DNA of 64,000 bases from Deltaproteobacteria bacterium (lineage in GTDB: Bacteria; Desulfobacterota; Binatia; Binatales; Binataceae), in NCBI GenBank assembly GCA_019237115.1, contig JAFAHS010000437.1:1-64000 (forward strand), in the 5' to 3' direction. Positions 26,711 through 38,729 of this stretch are shown one piece after another (the stretch's first letter is position 1; the number at the start of each line of letters is the position of its first letter). The notes below the pieces were generated by a model. That model was not told the origin of the DNA and searched no databases. It saw nothing but the letters and a program-made list of their open reading frames with translations. The position numbers and the translations under genes are program-made.

Positions 26711-27934
26711 CTAGAGCTCGACTACGCTCTCGTGCGGACGTTCCAGATAGAGAAACGCCAGCATGTAGTCGCGCATATGCCGCGTGAGCAGAAAGTTGTT
26801 ACGCACGTGCTCGCGGCCGTTCTCGCCGAGCTTGGCCGCGAACTCCGGGGCGGAGAGCAGCATTTTGATCCAAAATGCGGTGCCTTCCACCGTGTGGGTC
26901 AGAATCCCTGAATATTTGTGCGTGATTTGGAGGGGAATTCCTCCAACCGCTCCGGCAATCACGGGCTTTCCCTTCCAGAGCGCTTCCGAAACCGTCAGAC
27001 CGAAGCCTTCCTTGAGAGACTTTTGAATCACCACGGTCGACGCGCGCTGAATTGCATTGATCTCGACATTGGAGGTCGGCGGCAGATCGACGATATGAAT
27101 GTCGTTGTCGTCGGCCGCGCGTTCGCGGACTTCCTTGAGCACCTGGGCGCCCTCGGGATCGTCGGTGGCGCCGCCGCCGGCCAGAATTAATTGACAGTCG
27201 ACCCGCTCGCGCGCCAGGCGGAACGCATCGATAACTCCCAGCGGGTCCTTGAAGCGGTCGAAACGCGAAACCTGGGTGACGATCGGCTTGTCGCTGCGCA
27301 CCCCGATTCGCTTCAGGACCTGTTCAATCTCCGAACCGCGCAGCTCCCGGTTCTTGTCCGAGAGCGGATCGATGGAGGGCGCGATGAGCACCTCCGGAAT
27401 GGGCAGCTCGCGGCTGAACTGCGGTGCCGAAAACACCGTGAGGTCGTACTTTTCGACGGTAGGCGCGATGAACTCCCAGGCGCCGTGGGCGGGTGCCGAA
27501 ACGTCGATGTGGCACCGCCAGATCCACTTGTTCGAAAGGTCACGCTTGGCGCGAATCAGCCCCACCGGCTGGGGGTCGTGAATGAAGACGATGTCCGCCC
27601 CCAGGTCGAGCGAAGCAAGATTCTGCTCGGTGGCGTGATTGAAAATCTCGCGATCCTGCGCGGTGAAGATGTCGTGCTTGCCGTGGAGTGCATTGTGCAG
27701 GCGCTTGGTGAGATCGAAGAACTCCTGCGGCCCACGAATGACATCCCAGCGCGCATCCAAGCCGACTTCCTGGAGGAGCGGGACCAGCCGATTGAGAATC
27801 TCGGCGACCCCGCCACCGACGCGGGTCGAGTTGACGTTCAGGATGCTCCGACCAGTCAGGCGCTCGCCCAACAGTCTAAGCTCGGCGACAACGCCCTCGC
27901 CGACGATGGGGCGGTACTCCTCAAGCCCGGCCAC
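26711..27934 (-). CDS. glycosyltransferase, trehalose synthase TreT-like
   Basis: ILNVNSTRVGGGVAEILNRLVPLLQEVGLDARWDVIRG, FIHDPQPVGLI, KEGFGLTVSEALWKGKPVIAGAVGGIPLQI. Confidence 0.82.
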   Translation of the reverse strand: MAGLEEYRPIVGEGVVAELRLLGERLTGRSILNVNSTRVGGGVAEILNRLVPLLQEVGLDARWDVIRGPQEFFDLTKRLHNALHGKHDIFTAQDREIFNHATEQNLASLDLGADIVFIHDPQPVGLIRAKRDLSNKWIWRCHIDVSAPAHGAWEFIAPTVEKYDLTVFSAPQFSRELPIPEVLIAPSIDPLSDKNRELRGSEIEQVLKRIGVRSDKPIVTQVSRFDRFKDPLGVIDAFRLARERVDCQLILAGGGATDDPEGAQVLKEVRERAADDNDIHIVDLPPTSNVEINAIQRASTVVIQKSLKEGFGLTVSEALWKGKPVIAGAVGGIPLQITHKYSGILTHTVEGTAFWIKMLLSAPEFAAKLGENGREHVRNNFLLTRHMRDYMLAFLYLERPHESVVEL

Positions 27935-28607
27935 GACTGTTTTCTTCCAGCTTTTGACCGACCATCCCGAGCAGGCGGCGGCGCAACCCGTCCCAGGTAT
28001 AGGTGTAAGGATCGACCTTGCGGAACGCTTCGGCGAGTTGCTCCTCGCCGAGCGAGTGTTCGAGCCATCTCGAGAAATCGTTGTCAGCTCTCTCCAATCG
28101 CAGGCGCGCGTCGAACATGTGGTACGCGATCGAGCTGAGCGAGACGCGCGCCAGGCCGTCGCGGAACTCCGCCAGGTTGGTGGCGCGCAAGCTGGTTGGC
28201 ATCACGTAGGATACCGATTGCATGAAGTGAAACTCCTCGCCGGGCGGGGCGGTACGGAGATTGCTACTCCGGTCAAGGAAACCCTGGATGACTTGGATCA
28301 ACGCATTTCGCAGGTCACGCAGGGTAGGAAACCGGAGCAGGTCGACCGCGGCCAATTCCTCACCCAAACGCTCCTCGAGAAGGATGTTTGAGACCCAATA
28401 TGCAAAATCATTTGGCGGTTCCGGCGAAAGAAATTGGTGCTGAACCAGAAAATGGTGAGTATGATGATAGATCACAGCACCCGGAACGGTGCGCATGTGT
28501 TGCACCAATTCGGCTAGATCGCGTGCGCGCAGACCGGTCAGGAGGGTCAAATTCAGCAGCGAACGGAACTCAAAGGGATCGGCAGTTTGCTGAGCAGTCG
28601 AAGCCAT
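27921..28607 (-). CDS. DUF5752 family protein
   Basis: DPFEFRSLLNLTLLTGLRARDLAELVQHMRTVPGAVIYHHTHHFL; overlaps the TreT-like gene by 14 bp. Confidence 0.65.
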   Translation of the reverse strand: MASTAQQTADPFEFRSLLNLTLLTGLRARDLAELVQHMRTVPGAVIYHHTHHFLVQHQFLSPEPPNDFAYWVSNILLEERLGEELAAVDLLRFPTLRDLRNALIQVIQGFLDRSSNLRTAPPGEEFHFMQSVSYVMPTSLRATNLAEFRDGLARVSLSSIAYHMFDARLRLERADNDFSRWLEHSLGEEQLAEAFRKVDPYTYTWDGLRRRLLGMVGQKLEENSRGRA

Positions 28608-28732
28608 GTGGTGAAGCCCGCGCGCCCGCTCGGTTGCTCAGGCGAGATGATCGGGTGTATCAAATATCTAACTCCTACATTTCCTCCAACGATTCAACCG
28701 AGGTCGCGCTGCGACCGGGTTTGCCGCCGCTG

Positions 28733-30256
<1,524 letters not shown>

Positions 30257-31330
30257 ACCGCCCGCGCCCATACCGCGCGGCCTACTGACGGCAACGTTGG
30301 CGCGGGGTCCCCTGCTCCTTTGTCTCGACTTCGATGGCACGCTGTCCGAGATAGTCCCCCATCCCGCCGATGCGCGCCCGCTGAGCGGCGTCGGCGAAGT
30401 GCTGAGCGCCCTGGTGCGCGACCCGGCGCGGATAAGAGTCGCAATAATAAGCGGACGCGAGATTGCAGAGGTGCGCCGGATGCTCGGAGTCGAGCGCGGA
30501 ATCTGGTTCGCGGGGACTCACGGTCTGGAGATCGTGGGCGCCGACGGAGTCAGCCGCCTGGCAACCGGCGTCGAAGCTGCCCAGGCCGATCTCGCCGCGG
30601 CGCGCGCGTGGCTCGCTCGCAACATAGCGACTTCGGACGGGTTCGTCATCGAAGACAAGCGGGTCGCGATTGCGGTGCACTATCGCATGGTAGACCCCAC
30701 GCTGGCGCGTGAGCGATGTGCTGCACTGCGAGACTTCGTGGAAGCGAAGACACCTGCGTTGCGGGTACTGCGCGGCAAGATGATCGACGAACTGCTTCCG
30801 CGCGGAATCGGCGGCAAGGGGAGTGCCATTCGCGCGCTTCTCCAGGAGGCCGCTTACCCCAAATACGTGCCGGTTTATTTCGGCGACGACACCACCGACG
30901 AAGATGCGTTCCAGCAAATTCGCGATGACGGTATCGGGGTGCTGGTGGGCTCGGCGCGACCGAGCTGGGCTCGCTACCGGGTCGATAGCCCAAGCGAAGT
31001 CAGGCGGGTGCTGGCGGAACTCGCGCAGGAGTTGCTTCATACGATCAAGGCGCCTAGCCGCTGAATTCTTCGACCTCCGCGATCCCCGCCCCCCGGTGAC
31101 GCGGCCCGCGCACCAGGACCGGCACCGACCTTCCAGGCGGCATCCCATGAGGCGCAGCGCACCGCGACAACGCCCCCCGGCGGCAGACTTAAGGTGGGAG
31201 ATGCCCGGCCCCTCCGCGGCAATTTCAACCCGGGAGAGAAACCACCGGCTATCTTCTGCTAGAGATCGTGACCCCGATACGCTGTAATTCCAACAGGCGC
31301 TCTCAATAACCGATTCTCTGGGGAATTTTC

Positions 31331-32809
31331 TTGGCCGAGTCTTCCGCTTCCGCGTCCCGTGCGAATCAGGGACCTACCGAGACTTTCGAGACCCTGATTC
31401 CCGCCCGGCTCGATCGGCTGCCGTGGAGCCGCTTCCACTGGCTGTTGGTGATGGGGCTGGGAATCACGTGGGTGCTCGATGGGCTCGAAGTAACCCTGAT
31501 GGGCGCGATCAGCGCGGTGTTGCAGAAGCCCGACGTACTACATTTTACCGCCGCGCAGATCGGCTCGATCAGCTCGGCATATCTGGTCGGAGCGGTGCTG
31601 GGCGCGCTGGTATTCGGCCATCTCACCGACCGCCACGGGCGTCGCACCTTCTTTTTCATCAGCCTCGGGACCTACCTGATCGGCGTGGCGCTGACCGCCC
31701 TGTCGTGGAACCTGACCAGCTTTGCGGCGTTTCGGTTTCTGACCGGTGCGGGGATCGGGGGCGAATATTCGGCGGTGAATTCCGCGATCGACGAGCTCAT
31801 TCCGGCGCGGTTTCGCGGGCGCATCGATCTGATGATCAACGGCAGCTTCTGGCTGGGCGCGCTGGCCGGCGCGGCCTCGACCGGGCTTATACTTAACACC
31901 AGAATCTTTCCGATCGACCTGGGCTGGCGCCTGGGCTTCGGCATCGGGGCGATCATCGGCCTGGTGATTCTGTACCTGCGTCGATTCATACCCGAGAGTC
32001 CAAGATGGCTCATCACGCATGGTCGACGTGAGGAGGCCGAGGAACTGGTGCGCGACTTTGAGGCGGAGCTGGGGAGTGTGGAGGGACACCGGCTGGCCGG
32101 GCTCGAGGGCGCCGAGCCGCTGCGGATCAGGGTGCGCCATCATTTTGGACTCGAGGTGATTTTGCGGCCTCTGCTCAAGGAGTATCGGGAGCGCAGCGTG
32201 CTCGGGCTCTCGCTGATGACCGCGCAGGCGTTTCTGTACAACGCGATCTTCTTCACCTACGCCTTGGTTCTGAACCGTTACTATGGAGTCTCGTTCGAAG
32301 TTACCGGGCTTTACCTGGTGCCGTTCGCGTTTTCGAATTTTATGGGTCCGATGGTCCTGGGACATTTCTTTGACACGGTGGGACGCCGTCCGATGATCGC
32401 CGGGACGTTCACGGCGTCGGCCCTGATCCTGATCGTGACCGGATATCTTTTTCAAAGAGGTGCCTTGACGGCGACCTCGCAGACGGTGCTGTGGACGGTG
32501 ATGTTTTTCTTTGCATCTTCGGCAGCGAGCTCCGCTTACCTGACCGTAAGCGAGATTTTTCCGCTCGAAATACGCGCCCTGGCTATCGCAATCTTCTTCT
32601 CGGTTGGAACCGCCGTGGGCGGGGTCGTGGCGCCGTGGTTTTTCGGCGTGCTCATCGACACGGGATCGCGGGGCGCTCTCTACGTGGGTTACCTGATAGC
32701 GTCAGGGCTGATGCTGGTCGCCGCCGGTGCGGAATTGCGGTTTGGGGTCGCGGCCGAGGGCGCAGGGCTGGAGGCTATCGCCAAGCCGCTGTCTTCGGTA
32801 ACCGAGTAG
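31331..32809 (+). CDS. MFS transporter
   Basis: 12-TM pattern, GHLTDRHGRRTFFFISL, FIPESPRWLITHGRREEAEELV. Confidence 0.92.
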   Translation: MAESSASASRANQGPTETFETLIPARLDRLPWSRFHWLLVMGLGITWVLDGLEVTLMGAISAVLQKPDVLHFTAAQIGSISSAYLVGAVLGALVFGHLTDRHGRRTFFFISLGTYLIGVALTALSWNLTSFAAFRFLTGAGIGGEYSAVNSAIDELIPARFRGRIDLMINGSFWLGALAGAASTGLILNTRIFPIDLGWRLGFGIGAIIGLVILYLRRFIPESPRWLITHGRREEAEELVRDFEAELGSVEGHRLAGLEGAEPLRIRVRHHFGLEVILRPLLKEYRERSVLGLSLMTAQAFLYNAIFFTYALVLNRYYGVSFEVTGLYLVPFAFSNFMGPMVLGHFFDTVGRRPMIAGTFTASALILIVTGYLFQRGALTATSQTVLWTVMFFFASSAASSAYLTVSEIFPLEIRALAIAIFFSVGTAVGGVVAPWFFGVLIDTGSRGALYVGYLIASGLMLVAAGAELRFGVAAEGAGLEAIAKPLSSVTE

Positions 32810-32966
32810 TCGCCGGTCGGGCGGTGGGAGGCCGCTTGCCGCTGGAGCACGCGGTTGCAGGGCGGAGCACAAAACAAGCGTGGTTCCGCCCCACCAGATA
32901 GTTCGATAGACTCAAAGAGCCTGTTGAGAGCTAGAGCTAGCGCACAAGTCCGGAGGACTCAGGTCT

Positions 32967-34205
32967 ATGGCGGATTCGCAACGACAGGTTCTGAATCGGC
33001 GGGAATTTATCAAGCGCGGCGCGCTGGCCGGAATCGGGGTCGGATTGATCCCGCTCGCAGAGGTGGGCGCCTCGACGCCCCCGCCCGGTCCCCCGCTGGT
33101 GCGACGCTACGCCACCCTGGGGCGGACCGGGCTCAAGATTTCGGACATCTCGTTTGGTGGCAGCCGGCTTCATACCGGCGAGGAAGACATCGTACTTCAC
33201 GCCTACGAGCGCGGAATCAACTACTTCGATACCGCGGAGACCTATACTGACCACGAGTCCGAACAGACGATTGGCAATGCGCTGCGCGGCAAGCGTGACA
33301 AGGTCTTCATCACTTCCAAGGTAATCACCAGCCCTAGCGATAGTCGCGCGATGATGATGGCAGCGCTCGAGGGCAGTCTGCGGCGGCTGCAGACCGACCA
33401 CGTCGATGTCTACTTCAATCACGCGGTAAACGACGTGGCGCGACTCAAGAATCCGGAGTGGCTCGAATTCACCGCAGCCGCGCGCAAACAGGGAAAGATC
33501 CGCTTCGTCGGCATGTCCGGTCACGCGGGGCATCTCGCGGAATGCCTCGACTACGCGCTCGACTCCGATGGGATCGATGTCTTCCTGGCGGCGCACAATT
33601 TCGGGCAAGACCCCCGTTTCTACCAACGCTTCCTCGGCGGCTTCGATTTCGTCGCGCGCCAGCCCGATCTGCCTCGCATCATGGCCAAGGCGCAGCAGAA
33701 GAATATCGGGGTGGTCGTGATGAAGACCCTGATGGGGGCACGTCTCAACGACATGCGGCCCTACGAACAGGGCGGCGCGACCTTCTCGCAGGCGGCGTTT
33801 CGCTGGGTGTTGTCCAACCAGAACGTCAACGCGCTGATCGTTTCGATGACCAGCAAGCAAATGATCGACGAGTACCTCGGTGCCTCGGGATGGCAGCGCA
33901 CCGCGGCCGGCGATCTCCCCCTGCTGCGGCGGTATGCGCAGATCAACGGTACCTCATACTGCCGCCAGGCGTGCAGCGCGTGCGAGGATTCGTGTCCCAA
34001 CGAGGTTCCGATTGCCGACGTGATGCGCACGCGCATGTATGCGAAAGATTATGGCGACTTGCGGTTTGCGCGTGCTGAGTATTCATTGCTGGAGCGCAAT
34101 GCCCAAGCGTGCCTGACCTGCACCGCGAAACCCTGCGCGGGCGCTTGCCCTCACGGCCTTGCCATCGATGCGCTTACCGCGCCGACGCACCGATTGCTGA
34201 GCTAG
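32967..34205 (+). CDS. aldo/keto reductase with Tat-like signal and C-terminal double [4Fe-4S] motif
   Basis: RREFIKRGALAGIGVGLIPL; AKR barrel (FDTAETYTDHESEQTIGNALRGKRDKVFITSKV); CRQACSACEDSCP and CLTCTAKPCAGACP. Confidence 0.88.
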   Translation: MADSQRQVLNRREFIKRGALAGIGVGLIPLAEVGASTPPPGPPLVRRYATLGRTGLKISDISFGGSRLHTGEEDIVLHAYERGINYFDTAETYTDHESEQTIGNALRGKRDKVFITSKVITSPSDSRAMMMAALEGSLRRLQTDHVDVYFNHAVNDVARLKNPEWLEFTAAARKQGKIRFVGMSGHAGHLAECLDYALDSDGIDVFLAAHNFGQDPRFYQRFLGGFDFVARQPDLPRIMAKAQQKNIGVVVMKTLMGARLNDMRPYEQGGATFSQAAFRWVLSNQNVNALIVSMTSKQMIDEYLGASGWQRTAAGDLPLLRRYAQINGTSYCRQACSACEDSCPNEVPIADVMRTRMYAKDYGDLRFARAEYSLLERNAQACLTCTAKPCAGACPHGLAIDALTAPTHRLLS

Positions 34206-34532
34206 CGCTGGTTGCACCGGTCTGGCCAACCATCGGTGCGCAGCGCGGAGCCAACCACGCGTCCATCGTAGCGGTCCACCCTGGCGCGCTCAGGGGTGGA
34301 GATAACCGTGTGGCCCTCCGACTCGTGGCGCCTTCCCTAACCCTAACCCTTCGAGGTCCCTGGGATTCGTGTAAATCTCGCCGATGATTGCTGCTCGTCC
34401 TTGAAGTGACGGGAGCACAGGCGTGGATTTGCAGCATTTGGCGGTCGTGGCGCCCGCGATCATGGAGACCAAACCGCCTATACTTCGGCTCAGAAAACAC
34501 GCAGTCAAAACTAAAGCTGCAGGAGAAGCATC

Positions 34533-35066
34533 ATGATCGATAAATTGCGCAGGGTCGTGACCGGACACAACGCGGAAGGCAAGTCCATCGTCGCGCTCGA
34601 TGGACCTCCGGGATCGATCGTCGGAACGGAGCGCGCCGGACTTGGTGAAATATGGATTACCGACCGGACTCCCGCGGACAATCGAAATCCTGCCGACGCG
34701 GGCGCGCGACCGGTTCGTCTGGAGCCGCCTGTCAACGGCAGCATCTTCCGATTCTTTGTCCTGGCGACGACCAACAAGCAGCTTTCGCGCCAGCAGCTGG
34801 AAGAGCAGGCAGCCGAGGGATTCAGAGCAATTGGCGGCGAGCATTGCCGGGTCGATACCAAACGGGATCCCGCGATGCATACGACGCGGACCGTGGATTA
34901 CATCATCCTGCTCAAGGGCGATGTCACCCTGGTCCTCGATCAGGACGAGGTGAGGCTGAAGCCGTTCGACGTGGTCGTGCAACGAGGCACCAATCACGCG
35001 TGGAGAAACAACGGCAACGAGCCTGCGCTGCTGGTGGGAGTGCTGATCGACGCGCTGCCGCTTTAG
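34533..35066 (+). CDS. cupin domain-containing protein
   Basis: MHTTRTVDYIILLKGDVTLVLDQDEVRLKPFDVVVQRGTNHAWRNN. Confidence 0.88.
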   Translation: MIDKLRRVVTGHNAEGKSIVALDGPPGSIVGTERAGLGEIWITDRTPADNRNPADAGARPVRLEPPVNGSIFRFFVLATTNKQLSRQQLEEQAAEGFRAIGGEHCRVDTKRDPAMHTTRTVDYIILLKGDVTLVLDQDEVRLKPFDVVVQRGTNHAWRNNGNEPALLVGVLIDALPL

Positions 35067-35151
35067 ATTTCTGGCGGCGAGCGCCGACTTCCCGGAAATT
35101 CCACCCGCACCGGAGGCGGGCCGACCACTACTGGCGAACCGGGAGTTGCGC

Positions 35152-35928
35152 TCAGCGGCCCACGAAATGGGGTTCCCGTTTTTCCAGGAATGACGCCACC
35201 CCCTCCTTGTGGTCTTCGGTCTTGAAGAGCTCTGACAGGCTGGTGCTCACCCATGCGCCGAGTTCCCGCCAATCGGGATCGAGGGCACGGCGCAAGCCGT
35301 TTTTCAATTTCTTAACCGCCAGGGGTGGATTTGCCGCGATCTTGCGCGCCAGCTCCTTCGCCGTCGGCAGGAGCTGGTCGTGCGCAACCACGCGCGAGAC
35401 GAGGCCTAGCTGATGCGCTCGCGCGGCGTCGATGATATCGCCGGTGAAGAGCAATTCGGCGGCCATCTCGCGCCCGACCACCTGTGCCAGCCGGCCGATC
35501 CCGGGCACATCGCAGCAGAGGCCGCGTTTGATAAACAACTCGCCGAAGCGGGCTTTCTCCGAGGCAACGCGAATATCGGCCATCAGGGAGAGTTCCATCC
35601 CCCATCCGATCGCCGCGCCGTTGACCGCGGCGATGACCGGAATGTCGGTATGCAACAACGCATCCGCCGCGGGGGTGAGCCGCGGCGCGAGATTCGTCAC
35701 CGTGGGGCGCGCGGATGCATTGGCCATGATCTGCTTCACGTCGTCGCCGGAACAAAACGCAGGATCGGCGCCGGTAATGATCAAACAGCGCGCGGTGGAA
35801 CTGCGGATGGCATCCTCCAACTCCCCATAGGTGGTAAAGGTCAGCGCATTGCGCGCCTCGGGGCGCTGCAGAGTGATCGTTGCAACGTGATCGTCCAGTT
35901 CATATTTGAGCTCGGTATACACTGGCAT
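35152..35928 (-). CDS. enoyl-CoA hydratase/isomerase family protein
   Basis: ITLQRPEARNALT, ADPAFCSGDDVKQ, AAVNGAAIGWGMELSLMADIRVASEKARFGELFIKRGL. Confidence 0.92.
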   Translation of the reverse strand: MPVYTELKYELDDHVATITLQRPEARNALTFTTYGELEDAIRSSTARCLIITGADPAFCSGDDVKQIMANASARPTVTNLAPRLTPAADALLHTDIPVIAAVNGAAIGWGMELSLMADIRVASEKARFGELFIKRGLCCDVPGIGRLAQVVGREMAAELLFTGDIIDAARAHQLGLVSRVVAHDQLLPTAKELARKIAANPPLAVKKLKNGLRRALDPDWRELGAWVSTSLSELFKTEDHKEGVASFLEKREPHFVGR

Positions 35929-36060
35929 CTCTCCTCGCTGGCAAAATGAGAGAATTCCACAGCGGCACGGAATTCGTCAAAGGCAGCCGTGCGTAGGGCA
36001 ATCCCCACCACCGAAGAGCTTTCGCGGGCGAATCGAGCGCTGTAGATTCGAAGCGGAGTC

Positions 36061-37317
36061 ATGGCTTCGCAGCTCGCATTGCTGGGAGGTGAGCCGCTGC
36101 GCAAGCAGCCATTCACACGTTGGCCGCTATTCGACCACCGCGAACGGGCGCAACTCGAAGAGGTGCTCTCGTCCACCACCTGGGGCGGGCACCCGGCGCC
36201 CAATCGCAAAGCGTCGGAGCTGGCGGAACGCTTCGCGGCCTTCCAGGGTGTCCGCTACGCGATCCCGGCCTCGTCCGGCACCAGCGCGCTGGAGGTGGCG
36301 ATCAAAGCGTTGGGGATCGGCCCTGGCGATGAAGTTATCGTCCCCGCCATCACCTTCGCGGCGACTGCCTATGCCGCGGTTGCTGCCTTGGCACGCCCGG
36401 TATTCGCCGATGTCGATCCTGCTACCGCCTGCATCGATCCGCATGGTGCCGAGCAGCTCATCACCCCGCGCACCAGGGCGATCGTCCCGGTGCACTACGG
36501 CGCCACCCTGGCGGACCTCGACGCCCTCTGCGAGATAGGGCGCAAGCACTCGATTGCAATTGTCGAGGATTGCGCGCACGTTCCCGGAGCACGATGGCGC
36601 GAACGCGGAGCGGGCGCGTGGGGAAACCTCGGCTGTTTCAGCTTTCAGACGAGCAAACCGATGACGGCCGGCGAAGGCGGAATGATCACGACCGACTCAC
36701 CCGAGCTCGAGCAGCGCTGCCAGTCACTGATCAACTGCGGGCGCCGGCGCCCCGGCGACACCTTCAACCCACCCTTGCTCGGCGCTAACTACCGGATGAC
36801 GGAGTGGCAGTGCGGGGTTCTGCTGGCGCAACTGGATCGGCTGCCCGAGCAGATCGAGCACAAGAGCCGTCACGCCGAGCGCCTGCGCGCCGGGCTGCGT
36901 GCCGTCCCGGGCATCACCGCACTTGAGCGCGAGCCCCGAGTGACGCGCGAAGTCATCTACCTGTTTCTTTTCCGGATCGACGAGGCGAGGCTGGGAGTCT
37001 CGCGCAATCGCTTCCTGCGTGCGATGCGCGCGGAGGGAATTCCTTGCGGGCTCGCTAACCAGCCGGTCTATCGCTCGGAGCTTTTTCCCATGGCTTCCTG
37101 GCTCTACCGCACGGCCTGCCGCCTGGGGGGTGGCGAGGCAGCAGTGCCGCAGGAATGTCCCAACGCCGAGCGGTTGTTCGAGCGTGAGCTGGTTGCGATC
37201 CCGCATCAGCTGTTGCTCGGCAGCGACGCCGACGCGGACGATATTGTCGCCGCGGCGGCCAAAGTTGCCTCGTTCGCGGCGCAGCTTTCGACCGCAACCC
37301 TGGAGCGAGAATCCTGA
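36061..37317 (+). CDS. DegT/DnrJ/EryC1/StrS family PLP aminotransferase
   Basis: ASSGTSALEVAIKALGIGPGDEVIVPAITFAATAYA, IVEDCAHVPGARW, SFQTSKPMTAGEGGMITT. Confidence 0.92.
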   Translation: MASQLALLGGEPLRKQPFTRWPLFDHRERAQLEEVLSSTTWGGHPAPNRKASELAERFAAFQGVRYAIPASSGTSALEVAIKALGIGPGDEVIVPAITFAATAYAAVAALARPVFADVDPATACIDPHGAEQLITPRTRAIVPVHYGATLADLDALCEIGRKHSIAIVEDCAHVPGARWRERGAGAWGNLGCFSFQTSKPMTAGEGGMITTDSPELEQRCQSLINCGRRRPGDTFNPPLLGANYRMTEWQCGVLLAQLDRLPEQIEHKSRHAERLRAGLRAVPGITALEREPRVTREVIYLFLFRIDEARLGVSRNRFLRAMRAEGIPCGLANQPVYRSELFPMASWLYRTACRLGGGEAAVPQECPNAERLFERELVAIPHQLLLGSDADADDIVAAAAKVASFAAQLSTATLERES

Positions 37318-37318
37318 G

Positions 37319-38713
37319 GTGTCAGCTCAGCTTCACGCGGGCGCTGCGCGAGTGAAACTTGATCCGCCGGTCGGAATTGCGATGGCGGGTTACGGCCGCC
37401 GCACCGGATCCTCGACCGGTATCCATGACGACCTCACCGCGGGCGCACTGGTTGTTTCCGACGGAATCCGCAAGGCTGCGATCGTGAGCGTGGAGCTCCT
37501 CGCGCTGGGAATCCGGATTTGCGATTCGATCGCCGAACAGGTGGCGGCGCACACCGATATTCCACCTGAAGCCGTCATGGTGTGCGCGACCCATACTCAT
37601 TCCGGTCCTCATTTCAACATGTTTGCCACCCCGCGCGGCGATTCGCCGGATGCTCCCGGGCGCGACCTGAATTGGGAACGCGGTCTGCCCGACAGGATCG
37701 CGCGCGCGGTGATTGAGGCGAACGCGCACCTGCGCCCAGCCGCCGTCGCGGCAGCCGGCGCGCAGTTCGGGCTGGGCACCAATCGCCGACTCATGCGCGC
37801 AGACGGTACGATTCAGCTCGCGCCAAACTACGCGGGAACCGTCGATCACGAGCTCAAGGTCCTGGGCTTGTTCGCCACCATGCATGACCCGGGCGCGATT
37901 TCCTGCTTGCTCAACTACCCATGCCACGGGGTGGTACTGTGCGAAGACAACCTGCTCTATTCGCGTGATTGGCCCGGGTTCGCGATAGATGCGCTGCAAC
38001 AGAGCACCACCGGATCGAGCTCCGGGAGAGCTCCCATCGCGTTGTTTACCCAAGGGGCCAGCGGGAACATCGACCCGGTGCGCCGCGGCGACTTCTCGGC
38101 CGGCCGCGAGTGGGGACACGCCGCGGCCTCGCTCGCGCATGCGGCGCTCGCGCACGCAGCGCGAACCGGTTTCGCGCAGGTGGTCACCCGCCGCGTGCCG
38201 GTTCTGATGAAACTACGGGACCTGAGTGCGCGGCTCGCCATCGCGCGCGCCAATATCCAACAGACCGAGCTTGCGCTTAAGAAGCATGCGGGCGTCGGCG
38301 GAATTCAGCACCGGCGGCTGACCGATCAGCACCAGCTGTCACTCGACGAGCGGGGCGCGGCGGAGGCGCTCGCGGAGGCGAATCGGCGCGACCGGCGCGT
38401 CGATCAAGGCGCGGGAGAGCTGCGCACCCACATGACGCTGCTCGCGATAGGCGACCTGGTCCTGGTGGGTGTGCCCGGGGAATTGTTCGCGGAGCTCGGA
38501 ATCGCGATCAAGGCCAATCCCTATTTCCGCCACACCTTCGTGCTGGGCTATTGCAACGATCTGGTGGGCTACATTCCCACCCGCGAGGCGTACGAGGTCG
38601 GAGGATACGAGGTGGAAACCTCGCGGGTGGCGCAGGGCAGCGGCGAACTGCTGGTCCATCTGGCCCTTGCCCATTTGGCCGAGATGCGCGAGGAATCGAC
38701 AAAGCTCAAGTAA
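37319..38713 (+). CDS. neutral/alkaline ceramidase N-terminal-like protein
   Basis: GVARVKLDPP-type start (AGAARVKLDPPVGIAMAGYG), CATHTHSGPHFN, LFTQGASGNIDPV; GTG 37319 follows the aminotransferase stop by 1 bp. ORF-track start 37019 lies inside the upstream gene. Confidence 0.75.
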   Translation: MSAQLHAGAARVKLDPPVGIAMAGYGRRTGSSTGIHDDLTAGALVVSDGIRKAAIVSVELLALGIRICDSIAEQVAAHTDIPPEAVMVCATHTHSGPHFNMFATPRGDSPDAPGRDLNWERGLPDRIARAVIEANAHLRPAAVAAAGAQFGLGTNRRLMRADGTIQLAPNYAGTVDHELKVLGLFATMHDPGAISCLLNYPCHGVVLCEDNLLYSRDWPGFAIDALQQSTTGSSSGRAPIALFTQGASGNIDPVRRGDFSAGREWGHAAASLAHAALAHAARTGFAQVVTRRVPVLMKLRDLSARLAIARANIQQTELALKKHAGVGGIQHRRLTDQHQLSLDERGAAEALAEANRRDRRVDQGAGELRTHMTLLAIGDLVLVGVPGELFAELGIAIKANPYFRHTFVLGYCNDLVGYIPTREAYEVGGYEVETSRVAQGSGELLVHLALAHLAEMREESTKLK

Positions 38714-38729
38714 TACTTTAATGTTGGCC

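Noticed and set aside
28388-28732. N-terminal extension of OtsA
   Set aside because: Overlaps the antisense DUF5752 gene and is not OtsA-like; ATG 28733 preferred.
34335-34350. CCCTAACCCTAACCCT, telomere-like repeat
   Set aside because: Only about 2.7 units in an intergenic region; too short to support telomeric or special function.
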